DNA of 64,000 bases from Acidimicrobiales bacterium (GTDB lineage Bacteria > Actinomycetota > Acidimicrobiia > Acidimicrobiales > SZUA-35), in NCBI GenBank assembly GCA_028285495.1, contig JANQPB010000022.1, positions 344,402-408,401 of the forward strand, in the 5' to 3' direction. Positions 36,776 through 46,161 of this stretch are shown here, piece by piece. Both the position numbers and the translations under genes were made by a program. The notes beneath the pieces are model-generated. The model was not told where the DNA came from, did no database searches, and worked only from the letters and a program-made list of their open reading frames with translations. Each line of letters starts with the position of its first letter. The first letter of the stretch is position 1.

Positions 36776-38644
36776 TCACTCAGCCCGGACCCAGTCCTGG
36801 ATGTTCCAGTACTCCGAGTCCCAACCGTTCAGGTCACCGGTGTTCTGGATGTCGTTGCCCCACGCCGAGACGTTGGCCCGGTGGATCAGCGGGATGATGG
36901 CCCCGATCTCCACCTGGATGTCCTGGAGGCGCTGGATGCCGGGCAGGTAGGACGGGTCGGTCGACGGGGTCGTCGACAGCTCGGCCCACAGCTCGTCATA
37001 CTCAGCCGACGACATGCGAGGCATGTTGCCAGAAGCCGGCCAGCCGAGGGCGGCCGTCGGGATCTCGTCGGTGATCCAGCCCTGCAGATAGGCCACCGGG
37101 TCCGGCACCGTCGCACCGTTGGTGAACATCTCCATGTCGCTGAAGAACTTCCAGATCGAGGCGTCGGAGGCGCTGGTGCCGTCGAAGAACAGCGAGGCGT
37201 CCTCGTTGCGCATCTCGACCTCGACACCGATCTCGGCCCAGTTGGCCTTGACGATGTCCTGGTTGGACTGACGCACGGCGTTGGTCGAGGTCACGTAGTC
37301 GAACGACAGCGGGATGCCGTCATCGGTCTCACGCACGCCATCACCGTCGGAGTCGACATAGCCGAGCTCGTCGAGGATGGACATGGCCTCCTCCGGGTTG
37401 TACTCGAGGCAGAAGTCCTGAGCGGTCGACTGCTGGTCACCCACCGGCCACATGGTGCAGGTGGGGCGGCCGGCAGCGCCGTAACCGACGGCCACGAGGG
37501 CCTCACGGTCGATGGCCAGCGACAGCGCCCGGGCGAACTCCGGGTTCTGGTACAGCACCGGGTGGTTGGTCGAACCGTCCTCCATCCACTCCGAGGGCGG
37601 GTCGGCCTCCGGATCGGTCTGGTTCAGGTTGATGTGCTCGACGTTGGCGGTGAAGCCCGAGCCGAGGCGACCGTTGCCGGCGGCCTCCATCGGGGCCAGG
37701 ATCTCCGGGGCCACCTGCAGGTTCCAGGCGTAGTCGGCCTCGCCGATCTCCAGCACCGAGCGAGCGGCCGACTCGGCGTCGCCGCCACCCTTGATGGTCA
37801 CGTTGGTGAAGAAGGGCTTGCCCTCGTCGACACCGCGGTACATCGGGTTCCACTCGTAGGTGACGGTGTCCTCCGGACGGAGCTCGGTCACCATGTAGGG
37901 ACCGGTCCCGATCGGGCCGAAGTTCTCCTCGGTGCAGGCGCTGGCCTGCTCGCCGGCGCAGTCCTGGAACTGGGCCCGCTGGATGATGGGCTCGGTGTAG
38001 CCGACGAAGTCGCCGTAGGGGAAGGGCTGCGGATCGACGAAGGTGATCGTGACCGTGAAGTCGTCATCGGCGACGACGCTCTCGACGGTCGTGAAGTCCG
38101 CCGAGCAACCGGTGAGGTCGTCCTCGGGATCGGCGGTGCCGTTGGTGCAGTACTCCCACGTGAAGACCACGTCGTCGGCGGTGAACGGCGTGCCGTCCGA
38201 CCACACGACATCGTCGAGCAGCGGCCAGGTGATGGAGGTGAAGTCCTCGGCCACACCACCGTTCTCGACGGTCGGGATCTCGGCGGCGAGCGTCGGCTGG
38301 ATCACACCGGCCGGGTCGAAGCGAGCCAGCGGCTCGTTGACCAGCGACGCAGCCAGGATGTCCTTGGTGCCGGACGACAGCAGGCCGTTGGCCTGCGACG
38401 GGGCCTGCCACTGCAGGAGGAGGAGCTCACCACCGGAGCCGGCCTCACCGCCGGCGGCGGCGGCATCGTCACCGTCTTCCTCCTCCATGGCGTCGTCGTC
38501 GTCTTCCGCGGCGTCGTCGGAGTCGTCCTCCGCCGTCTCCGTTGATGTTTCTTCGTCGGTGCCGGTCTCTGCTTCGTCGTCGTCACCGCCACAGGCGGCG
38601 GCGATCAGCACGAAGGCAAATAGCAGCACGAAGAGCTTCTTCAT
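36776..38644 (-). CDS. Oligopeptide-binding lipoprotein (SBP family 5)
   Basis: A 622-residue lipoprotein with signal and lipobox LLFAFVLIAAACGG, an acidic low-complexity linker (about residues 22-65, mostly Asp/Glu/Ala), then the family 5 fold (SITWPLLDDVVWSDGTPFTADDVVFTWEY near 145, RALSLAIDREALV near 365). It captures peptides or similar oligomers for the adjacent permeases. A strong GGAGAGAGGA precedes the ATG. Its position between the ATPase and permease genes, followed by a hairpin, suggests higher expression than the permeases. Confidence 0.9.
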   Translation of the reverse strand: MKKLFVLLFAFVLIAAACGGDDDEAETGTDEETSTETAEDDSDDAAEDDDDAMEEEDGDDAAAAGGEAGSGGELLLLQWQAPSQANGLLSSGTKDILAASLVNEPLARFDPAGVIQPTLAAEIPTVENGGVAEDFTSITWPLLDDVVWSDGTPFTADDVVFTWEYCTNGTADPEDDLTGCSADFTTVESVVADDDFTVTITFVDPQPFPYGDFVGYTEPIIQRAQFQDCAGEQASACTEENFGPIGTGPYMVTELRPEDTVTYEWNPMYRGVDEGKPFFTNVTIKGGGDAESAARSVLEIGEADYAWNLQVAPEILAPMEAAGNGRLGSGFTANVEHINLNQTDPEADPPSEWMEDGSTNHPVLYQNPEFARALSLAIDREALVAVGYGAAGRPTCTMWPVGDQQSTAQDFCLEYNPEEAMSILDELGYVDSDGDGVRETDDGIPLSFDYVTSTNAVRQSNQDIVKANWAEIGVEVEMRNEDASLFFDGTSASDASIWKFFSDMEMFTNGATVPDPVAYLQGWITDEIPTAALGWPASGNMPRMSSAEYDELWAELSTTPSTDPSYLPGIQRLQDIQVEIGAIIPLIHRANVSAWGNDIQNTGDLNGWDSEYWNIQDWVRAE

Positions 38645-38681
38645 GCGTCCTCTCTCCTCTCAGAACCGGCGGTTCACCGGT

Positions 38682-38708
38682 ACGTTACGCAGTGGAGCAT
38701 CTTAACAA
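38682..38708 (-). promoter_or_regulatory. Possible promoter of the peptide-binding lipoprotein
   Basis: On the minus strand TTGTTA (38708-38703) and TAACGT (38687-38682) are separated by 15 nt, 38 nt before the ATG. The spacing is shorter than ideal. Confidence 0.35.
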
Positions 38709-38754
38709 GGAGTTGGGTCCGGCGCGTTGCAGCTTGCGAACCACCACGTTGTCG

Positions 38755-39771
38755 TTACCTGTCGGCAAAGTGACAGGCAACCCAGTGGCCCTCGACTTGC
38801 CGCCACTCGGGGGCCTCCTGCGAGCACCGCTCCTCGGCGATCGGGCACCGCGTGTGGAAGACGCAACCAGGCGGCGGGTTGGCCGGGCTCGGGATGTCGC
38901 CGGTGAGGATGATGCGCTCGCGCGTCATCTCGACGGTCGGATCCGGCACGGGGACCGCCGAGTGCAGCGCCTGGGTGTAGGGGTGCCTCGGAGCCTCGAA
39001 CAGATCGTCGGTCGAGGCCAGCTCGACGACGTGGCCGAGGTACATCACGGCAACCCGGTCGGCGATGTGGCGCACCATGCTCAGATCGTGGGAGATGAAG
39101 AGGTACGTCAGGTCGAGCTCGTCCTGGAGCCGCTCGAGCAGGTTCACGATCTGGGCCTGGATCGACACGTCGAGCGCAGCGATCGGCTCGTCGCAGACGA
39201 TGAAGTCCGGGTTGAGGGCGATGGCCCTGGCGATCCCGATGCGCTGGCGCTGGCCTCCGGAGAACTCGTGCGGGTAGCGGTTGGCGTGGATGGGGTCGAG
39301 GCCGACGAGACGGAGCAGGTCGTCGATCTGCTCGTCGCGATTGCCGCCTCGGCCCGAGCGGTGCTCGCGCAGCGGCTCGCCGATGATCGACGCAACGGTC
39401 ATCCTCGGGTTCAGCGACGCATGCGGGTTCTGGAACACCATCTGCATCCGTGGTCGGAGCTTGCGAACCTCGCCCGAGGACAACGCGGTCAGTTCCTTGC
39501 CGTCGAAGTGGACGGTGCCGTCGGTCACCTCGTCGAGCTGCAGGATGGCACGACCGGTCGTCGACTTGCCCGAACCGCTCTCCCCCACCAGCCCGAGCGT
39601 CTCACCTCGGACGATGTCGAACGTCACGTCGTCGACCGCCCGGACGGCCCCGACCTGGCGGCGGAACAGGCCTTTGGTGATCGGGAAGTGCTTCTTCAAC
39701 CGCTCGACCCGGACCAGAGGCGGGCCGTTCTCGGCCGCATCCGGACCTCCGACGTCTGCGGTCTCGCTCAC
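38755..39771 (-). CDS. Oligopeptide ABC transporter ATP-binding protein (OppF type)
   Basis: A 338-residue ATPase. Walker [11 protein letters not shown]-loop [12 protein letters not shown], signature SGGQRQR and Walker [13 protein letters not shown] are all present, and the C-terminal [20 protein letters not shown] region is the oligopeptide-transporter C-domain. The GTG at 39771 has GGAGG 8 nt upstream; a GTG at 39789 would overlap the previous gene by 14 nt. It pairs with the OppD-type ATPase to drive import. Confidence 0.92.
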   Translation of the reverse strand: MSETADVGGPDAAENGPPLVRVERLKKHFPITKGLFRRQVGAVRAVDDVTFDIVRGETLGLVGESGSGKSTTGRAILQLDEVTDGTVHFDGKELTALSSGEVRKLRPRMQMVFQNPHASLNPRMTVASIIGEPLREHRSGRGGNRDEQIDDLLRLVGLDPIHANRYPHEFSGGQRQRIGIARAIALNPDFIVCDEPIAALDVSIQAQIVNLLERLQDELDLTYLFISHDLSMVRHIADRVAVMYLGHVVELASTDDLFEAPRHPYTQALHSAVPVPDPTVEMTRERIILTGDIPSPANPPPGCVFHTRCPIAEERCSQEAPEWRQVEGHWVACHFADR

Positions 39772-39775
39772 GGTG

Positions 39776-40777
39776 TCAACCTCCGACACGGGGCCTCCCG
39801 TTCTCAGTGTCCCACCAACAGGCCACCTTGTGCTCGCTGCCGATCTCGGTGAGGGACGGCACCTCGTCGTGGCACCGCTCGAACGCATGGGGGCACCGGG
39901 GAGCGAACGAGCACCCCGTCGGCTCGGCCAGCAGGCTCGGCGGCTGGCCCTTGATGCTCACGAGCTCCTGATGCTGGAGGTCGAGGCGGGGAAGCGACTC
40001 GAGCAGACCCTGGGTATAGGGGTGCGAGGGGCTGGCGTAGAGGTCGGCCACCTTGGCCTCCTCGACGATCTTGCCGCCGTACATCACGATCACGCGATCC
40101 GCGAGGCCGGCGATGACGCCGAGGTCGTGGGTGATCCAGATGACCGACGTGTTGAGTCGCTCCCGCAGGTCCCGGATCAGCTCGATGATCTGGGCCTGGA
40201 TCGTCACGTCGAGCGCAGTGGTCGGCTCGTCTGCGACGATCACCTTCGGCGAGCACGACAGCGCCATGGCGATCATGACCCGCTGGCGCATGCCGCCAGA
40301 CAGCTCGTGGGGATAGTTCTTCAGCCGCTGCGCCGCATCGGGTATGCCGACCAGGGTCAGCAGCTCGGCGGCGCGTTCGTTGGCGTCGTCATCGCTCGAG
40401 CCGACGTGGAGCTTGATCGATTCGGTGATCTGGCGACCGATCGTCAGCACCGGGTTGAGCGACGTCATCGGATCCTGGAAGATGAAGCCGATCTTGCCCC
40501 CACGGACCCGGCGCAGCTCCTCGTCGTCCATCGACAGCAGATCGCGATCGTCGAAGACCGCTTGGCCGGACTCGATCTCGCCCGGCGGCATGGGGATCAG
40601 GCGCAGCGTCGACATCATCGTCACGCTCTTGCCCGAACCACTCTCGCCGACCACCCCGAGGAACTCGCCGGGACGGAGGTCGAAGCTGACACCGTTGACC
40701 GCGTGGACGGTCCCGTCTGGCGTGCTGAACGTCGTCTTCAGGTCGGCGACGCTGAGGACCGCCTCGTGTGCACTCAT
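39776..40777 (-). CDS. Oligopeptide ABC transporter ATP-binding protein (OppD type)
   Basis: A 333-residue ATPase with Walker [11 protein letters not shown]-loop [12 protein letters not shown], signature LSGGMRQR, Walker [13 protein letters not shown] and the C-terminal Cys-rich oligopeptide domain ([15 protein letters not shown]). It lies 174 bp downstream of a second binding-protein gene. A short in-frame leader ends in an ATGA overlap with its start; whether that leader is translated is unclear. Confidence 0.92.
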   Translation of the reverse strand: MSAHEAVLSVADLKTTFSTPDGTVHAVNGVSFDLRPGEFLGVVGESGSGKSVTMMSTLRLIPMPPGEIESGQAVFDDRDLLSMDDEELRRVRGGKIGFIFQDPMTSLNPVLTIGRQITESIKLHVGSSDDDANERAAELLTLVGIPDAAQRLKNYPHELSGGMRQRVMIAMALSCSPKVIVADEPTTALDVTIQAQIIELIRDLRERLNTSVIWITHDLGVIAGLADRVIVMYGGKIVEEAKVADLYASPSHPYTQGLLESLPRLDLQHQELVSIKGQPPSLLAEPTGCSFAPRCPHAFERCHDEVPSLTEIGSEHKVACWWDTENGRPRVGG

Positions 40778-40951
40778 CGGAGCTCGATGCTCTCGGTCAT
40801 CCGCGTCCTCTCCATCCGCGTGCTGTTGGTCATCCGCCCGGCTGGCGCTCCCGGCAGGGCGGCCACCCTACCGTCCCACACCGCGTGGCCACGTGTCGAC
40901 ACTTGACAACCGGGAGACGGTTCACTAACTCCTGTCTTTCGCCGGTGCCGG

Positions 40952-42991
40952 TCAGGATTCGGCGTCGGCGAGCACCCATGCGCTGGCCAGCGCCAGCGGC
41001 CCACCCCGGATCGAGGCCGACGGCTCCGGCGGCCCGAGCAGGCGATCGGATCGATAGGCGAGCAGGAACGGCCGCTGGACGAGCGGGATCATGAACAGCC
41101 CGGCCGACACGCCGGCCGGCGGTTCGACCTCGGTCCCCGTCGCCACCTCGTCGCCGATGTCGCCACCACGCAGCGTGGTCACGAACCGGTCGAGCTCGTT
41201 GTAGCAGTCGGCCCGCTCGCCGTCGTCGACGACGGCGTCACACTCGAAGGCCAGGACCTCGAACTCGGCATCCGAGAAGCCGTACGGGTTGCCGGGCGAA
41301 CCGTTCCGGTACACGCCCGACTGGGCACCCGGCCACGGACCGCCGGCCCAGGCGAAGAGCGCCAGGTCCCACAGGGCGGGATCGCCGTCGTCGCCGCCGG
41401 TGGCCGATGCCAGCAGGGCGTCGGGAGCGAATGGGCCCTCCCGGAAGAAGCGCCCGCCGGCCGGGTTGTCGGCGACCACCTCGACCCCGGCGTCGGCGAG
41501 CTGCTCGATGAGCACCTCCTGGCTGGCCTCGCGAAGTGGATCACCGCCGATCGTGGCCAGCCGGAGCCGCAGCCGGCCCCGCTCGGGATGGCGGTACCCG
41601 TCGTCGTCGGCCACGTAGCCGGCGCCCTCGAGCAGGGCGCGGGCGGCCTCCGGGTCGGCCGCTACGTACCCCTGCTGGTGGTCGACGTAGGCGGGCTGCC
41701 CGGCCAGCCAGTAGGTGTTGCCCTGGCTGGCCACCTCGCCGTCTGCACCGACGAGCGGCCGGTAGACGGCCTCGATCAGCGCCTCCTTGTCGATGGCGGT
41801 GACCAGGGCCTCGCGCACCTCGGGCTCGGCGAGATGGGGGTTGAGGAGGTTCAGGCCGACGTGGTCGTAGTCGGGTCCGGCGGCGGCGACGGCGTCGATG
41901 GCCCCGTCATCGATCAGCACCCGATGACCGACCTGGGACCGCTCGAAGAGCAGGTCGGCCCGACCATCGACCAGGGCCGCCACCCGGGCCCCGGGATCGG
42001 GGACGAAGTCGATCCTGACCGCTTCGACCGGATCGCCGTCGTCGGCGCCGTCGGCGCCGTCGGCCCCCGGACCGTTGGCGCCGTGATACGCCTCGTTGGC
42101 GACGAGGAGCATCGACCCGCCTCGCTCCCAGCGCTCGATCCGGAGCGGACCCGAGCTCGGGAGCGGACCGTCCGAGCCGATGAAGGTCCGCAGTCGCCGG
42201 TTGACGGTGTCGGCATCGTCGCCGTGGGCGTGGGCGGCCAGCACCGGGCTCCACAGCCGTCGCCAGTCGGGGTAGAAGCCGGCCATCGTGACCCGGAACT
42301 CGGTGTCGCTCAGCACCTCGAAGTCGGTGACCTGGTCGATGCCGAGGCGGTTGCCGGTGAGGTAGACGCAGCCCTGGGCCGAGCTGTCGAGGATCGAGCC
42401 GTCGGCCTCGACCTGGCAGCCCTCGGTCAGGATCCGATGGGTGTAGGCGACGTCCTCGGCGGTCAGCGGTGTTCCGTCTGACCAGCTCAGATCGCTCCGC
42501 AGCCGGTACTCGATGGCCACGGCGGCGTCGTCGAGGTCGGTGATCGTCGGCTCGGCCGCCAGCAGCTCCGGGTGGTAGGTGAGGTCAGGGCCGACGCCGA
42601 ACAGCGACTCGAGCAGACCCTCCCGGATCCAGGCGGTGACGGTGAGCCCGTTCGCCGGGTCGTCGAGGTGGAGATCGGCCGGCTCGGTCCCGGTGACCCA
42701 GACGACCGTCCCATCGGGTGGCCGCTCGTCGACCGCGCGGTCGGCTCCGTCGGCGTCCTCCTGGTCACCGTCTCCCGGGTCCTCGGACTCCGCCGCTCGT
42801 AGGTCGGTGTCGAGGCGTCCGCCGCCGGTCGCGGCCTCGGCGACGACACCGTCGTCCGGGGCTCCGACGCCGGCGTCGTCGGAGCCGGAGCACGCGGGGG
42901 CGACCAGCACGAAGCCGACGAGGGCCACCAGCAGCCGACCGAGGTCGGGCCGGGGTGCCGTGCGGCGGCGAGACGGGTCGACGGCGACCAC
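40952..42991 (-). CDS. Second solute-binding lipoprotein (SBP family 5)
   Basis: A 679-residue exported lipoprotein: twin-basic start, hydrophobic segment, lipobox-like LVAPACSGSD near residue 30, then an acidic linker and the family 5 fold (SWSDGTPLTAEDVAYTHRI near 170, REALVTAIDKEALIEAVY near 390). A DGADGADDGD run near 310 comes from a short DNA repeat. The GTG start directly follows the tpiA stop (TGAGTG), so it is cotranscribed with the glycolytic genes. It probably serves the permeases encoded downstream. Confidence 0.85.
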   Translation of the reverse strand: MVAVDPSRRRTAPRPDLGRLLVALVGFVLVAPACSGSDDAGVGAPDDGVVAEAATGGGRLDTDLRAAESEDPGDGDQEDADGADRAVDERPPDGTVVWVTGTEPADLHLDDPANGLTVTAWIREGLLESLFGVGPDLTYHPELLAAEPTITDLDDAAVAIEYRLRSDLSWSDGTPLTAEDVAYTHRILTEGCQVEADGSILDSSAQGCVYLTGNRLGIDQVTDFEVLSDTEFRVTMAGFYPDWRRLWSPVLAAHAHGDDADTVNRRLRTFIGSDGPLPSSGPLRIERWERGGSMLLVANEAYHGANGPGADGADGADDGDPVEAVRIDFVPDPGARVAALVDGRADLLFERSQVGHRVLIDDGAIDAVAAAGPDYDHVGLNLLNPHLAEPEVREALVTAIDKEALIEAVYRPLVGADGEVASQGNTYWLAGQPAYVDHQQGYVAADPEAARALLEGAGYVADDDGYRHPERGRLRLRLATIGGDPLREASQEVLIEQLADAGVEVVADNPAGGRFFREGPFAPDALLASATGGDDGDPALWDLALFAWAGGPWPGAQSGVYRNGSPGNPYGFSDAEFEVLAFECDAVVDDGERADCYNELDRFVTTLRGGDIGDEVATGTEVEPPAGVSAGLFMIPLVQRPFLLAYRSDRLLGPPEPSASIRGGPLALASAWVLADAES

Positions 42992-43780
42992 TCAGTCGTG
43001 CAGGCGGTACTGGATGATCCGGGTGAACGACTCGGCCTCGAGGCTCGCGCCGCCGACCAGGGCGCCGTCGATGTCGGGCTGGTTCATCAGCTCGGCGGCA
43101 TTGATCGGCTTGACCGAGCCGCCGTACTGGATCCTGACCGAGTCGGCGGCGTCGCTTCCGTGGGAGGCGCCGACGGCCTCCCTGACCGCCTGACACATGG
43201 CCTGGGCGTCGTCGGCCGATGCCGTCCGGCCGGTGCCGATGGCCCAGATCGGCTCGTAGGCGATCACCATCGACGCCACCTGCTCGGGCTTGACCTTGGC
43301 CAGGCCGGCCGCCAGCTGCCCCTCGACCTTGCGCTGGGCCTCGCCGGCCTCCCGCTCGTCGAGGGTCTCGCCGACGCACAGGATCGGCACCATCTCGTTG
43401 GCCAGGATGGCCCTGACCTTGGCGTTGATCAGCTCGTCGCTCTCGCCGAACACCTCGCGGCGCTCCGAGTGACCGGCGATCACGTAGGTGACCCCCAGCT
43501 TGGCCAGCATCGGCGGCGCCACCTCGCCGGTGAAGGCCCCGGAGGCGTCCGAGTGGCAGTGCTGGGCCCCGAGGAAGAACGGGATCCGATCGGACTCGAG
43601 GGTGGTCTGGACCGTGCGGATGTCGGTGAACGGCGGATGGACGGAGACGTCGACCGCGTCGACGTCGTCGCGGGTCACCTGGTAGCTCAGTTCCTGGACC
43701 AGCCGCATCGCCTCGAAGTGGTTCAGGTTCATCTTCCAGTTGCCGCTGATCAGCGGTCGCCGGAGGTTGCCATCGGCCAT
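42992..43780 (-). CDS. tpiA: Triosephosphate isomerase
   Basis: A 262-residue TIM-barrel enzyme interconverting dihydroxyacetone phosphate and glyceraldehyde 3-phosphate. It has the Asn/Lys start (ISGNWKMN), catalytic His in AGHSERRE near residue 100, the signature AYEPIWAIGTG with catalytic Glu near 175, and the phosphate loop YGGSV near 215. AGGGAGTG precedes the ATG. It is third in the gap-pgk-tpiA run. Confidence 0.95.
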   Translation of the reverse strand: MADGNLRRPLISGNWKMNLNHFEAMRLVQELSYQVTRDDVDAVDVSVHPPFTDIRTVQTTLESDRIPFFLGAQHCHSDASGAFTGEVAPPMLAKLGVTYVIAGHSERREVFGESDELINAKVRAILANEMVPILCVGETLDEREAGEAQRKVEGQLAAGLAKVKPEQVASMVIAYEPIWAIGTGRTASADDAQAMCQAVREAVGASHGSDAADSVRIQYGGSVKPINAAELMNQPDIDGALVGGASLEAESFTRIIQYRLHD

Positions 43781-43819
43781 CGTCGCACTCCCTTTGTCGT
43801 CGGTGTGAGCGTCGGTCGC

Positions 43820-44950
43820 TCAGCCGGCCGCTGCGCTCCTCAGCGCCGCCAGCCCCGGCAGGTCGCCCTCCTCGAGCAGCTCGAGCGAGGCCCCTCCCCC
43901 GGTCGAGACGTGGTCGACGTCGTCGTCGACCCCGAACTGCTTGGCCGCCGCCGCCGAGTCGCCGCCGCCGACGACGGAGAACGCCCGGCTCTCGGCAACG
44001 GCCTGGGCGACGAAACGGGTGCCGGCCTCGAACCGCGGGTCCTCGAACACGCCCATCGGACCGTTCCACAACACCGTGCCGGCCTCGGCGATCACGTCGC
44101 CGAACACCGCAGCCGTACCGGGACCGATGTCGACCCCCATCCATCCGTCCGGCAGATCGACCCCCGCCTGGCGGACCTCGCCGCCCGCCCCGGGCTCGAA
44201 CAGCCTGCCCCCCGGCCCGAGGGCGGTGACGTCCTCGGGCAGGTGGATCGGCTTCGGACCATCGAGCAGCCGGGCGCAGGTCTCGATCATGTCCTCCTCG
44301 AGCAGCGACGAGCCGACCGAGTGGCCCCTGGCCGCCAGGAAGGTGAAGGCCATGCCCCCGCCGACGATCAGTGCATCGACCACGTCGAGCAGCGACTCGA
44401 TGACCGCCAGCTTGTCGGACACCTTGGCCCCGCCCATGATGGCGACGAACGGCCGTCGCGGCCGGTCCCGCAGGCCGAGCAGGACCGCCACCTCGTTGGC
44501 CAGGAGCCGGCCGGCGGCCGACGGCAGGTGGGCCGGCGGCCCGACGATCGAGGCGTGCGACCGGTGGGAGGCGCCGAAGGCGTCGTTGACGTAGAGGTCG
44601 TGGCCCTGGATCAGCTTGACCACGGTCTCGGGGCTGTTGGCCTCCTCGCCCGGATCGAACCGGAGGTTCTCGAGCAGCTCGACGCCGGGGACCAGTTCGG
44701 CCAGGCGGGCCCGGGCCGGTTCGAGCGAGTACTCGCTCGCCACCTGGCCCTTCGGTCGCCCGAGGTGCGAGCAGGCCGTGACCCGGGCGCCCCGCTCGAG
44801 CAGCCAGTTGAGGGTCGGGACGGCGGCCCGGATCCGCAGGTCGTCGGTGATGACGCCGTCGGCCAGGGGCACGTTGAAGTCGACCCGGACGAGCACCGAC
44901 TTCCCGGTGACGTCGCCGAGGTCCTCGAGCTCGGGGACGCCGAAGATCAT
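43820..44950 (-). CDS. pgk: Phosphoglycerate kinase
   Basis: A 376-residue glycolytic kinase making ATP from 1,3-bisphosphoglycerate. The substrate site RVDFNVPL (near 22) and SHLGRPKG (near 62), the nucleotide loop MGGAKVSDK and the C-terminal GGGDSAAA segment are present. It is slightly shorter than the usual ~390-400 residues. The ATG overlaps the gap stop by 4 nt (ATGA). An apparent long N-terminal extension belongs to another frame of gap. Confidence 0.95.
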   Translation of the reverse strand: MIFGVPELEDLGDVTGKSVLVRVDFNVPLADGVITDDLRIRAAVPTLNWLLERGARVTACSHLGRPKGQVASEYSLEPARARLAELVPGVELLENLRFDPGEEANSPETVVKLIQGHDLYVNDAFGASHRSHASIVGPPAHLPSAAGRLLANEVAVLLGLRDRPRRPFVAIMGGAKVSDKLAVIESLLDVVDALIVGGGMAFTFLAARGHSVGSSLLEEDMIETCARLLDGPKPIHLPEDVTALGPGGRLFEPGAGGEVRQAGVDLPDGWMGVDIGPGTAAVFGDVIAEAGTVLWNGPMGVFEDPRFEAGTRFVAQAVAESRAFSVVGGGDSAAAAKQFGVDDDVDHVSTGGGASLELLEEGDLPGLAALRSAAAG

Positions 44951-45960
44951 TGCTGGTTGGCTGCGCCGACGATCGCCACCAGGTCGACGAGGCGGTTCGA
45001 GTAGCCCCACTCGTTGTCGTACCAGCCGGCGATCTTGACGAGGCTGCCCTGGGTCATGGTGAGACCGGCGTCGAACGTGCACGAAGCCGGCGACGTCACG
45101 ATGTCGCTCGAGACGATCGGGGCATCGGTGTAGTCGAGCACCGGGGCCAGGCGGCCGTCTGAGGCCGCCGTGGCGAAGGCGGCGTTGACCTCGTCGACCG
45201 ACGGCTCGCCGTCGACGACCGCGGTGAAGTCGGTCAGCGACCCGGTCGGCACCGGGACCCGGAGGGCGCTGCCGTCCAGCTTGCCCTGCATCGACTGCAG
45301 CACGAGGCCGGTGGCCCTGGCCGCGCCGGTCGAGGTCGGGATGATGTTGATGGCCGCGGCCCTGGCTCGGCGCAGATCCTTGTGGGGGCCGTCGACGAGG
45401 CTCTGGTCGCCCGTGTAGGCGTGGACCGTGGTCATCAGGCCCTGCTGCACGCCGAACGCGTCGTCCAGGACCTGGACCATGGGCACGAAGCAGTTCGTGG
45501 TGCACGAGGCGTTGGAGACGACCTTGTGGTTGGCCGGGTCGAACGTGTCCTCGTTGACGCCGACGACGAAGGTGGCGTCGGCCCCGCTCGCCGGGGCGGA
45601 GACGACCACGAACGGCGCGCCGCCGTCGAGGTGGCGGCGCGCCGCGTCGCGGGAGTTGAAGACGCCGGTCGACTCGACGACCACGTCGACGCCGAGGTCG
45701 CCCCACGGGAGCTTGTCCGGGTCTCGCTCGCTGAGCACCTGCAGGACGTCGCCGCCCACCTTGATGCCACCGTCGGCCGCGGTGATGTCGTCGGCGAGGT
45801 TGCCGAGCACCGAGTCGTGCTTGAGGAGATGGGCCATCGTGTCGAGCGAGCCCAGGTCGTTGACGGCGACGAAGTCGACGTCGGCGCCGCTGGCCTTGGC
45901 CGCCCGGAAGAAGTTGCGGCCGATGCGGCCGAATCCGTTGATGCCAACGCGGATTGCCAT
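44947..45960 (-). CDS. gap: Glyceraldehyde-3-phosphate dehydrogenase
   Basis: A 337-residue NAD-dependent enzyme. It has the Rossmann start MAIRVGINGFGRIGRN, the active site SNASCTTNC with Cys near residue 155, the catalytic His in TTVHAYTGDQ, and the C-terminal WYDNEWGYSNR. AAAGGA precedes the ATG at 45960. The frame upstream is non-coding. It begins the gap-pgk-tpiA operon. Confidence 0.96.
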   Translation of the reverse strand: MAIRVGINGFGRIGRNFFRAAKASGADVDFVAVNDLGSLDTMAHLLKHDSVLGNLADDITAADGGIKVGGDVLQVLSERDPDKLPWGDLGVDVVVESTGVFNSRDAARRHLDGGAPFVVVSAPASGADATFVVGVNEDTFDPANHKVVSNASCTTNCFVPMVQVLDDAFGVQQGLMTTVHAYTGDQSLVDGPHKDLRRARAAAINIIPTSTGAARATGLVLQSMQGKLDGSALRVPVPTGSLTDFTAVVDGEPSVDEVNAAFATAASDGRLAPVLDYTDAPIVSSDIVTSPASCTFDAGLTMTQGSLVKIAGWYDNEWGYSNRLVDLVAIVGAANQQ

Positions 45961-46161
45961 GGGGTGCGAGGTCCTTTCGCTCGTCTGCTCGCCGGCGCTC
46001 GGTGGCTTCGGCGGTGGTGGGTGATCGCTGTCGTGTCGGGCCGTCGATGCGGCCGCGGGTGGGCGACCGCCCACCGATGTGCACCCTAGCGGCGCGGCCG
46101 GCCGGAGAGGACGAGGGCGGAGACGGTCTACCGCCGGTTCACCGGAGGGCGCCGCCCGCGG

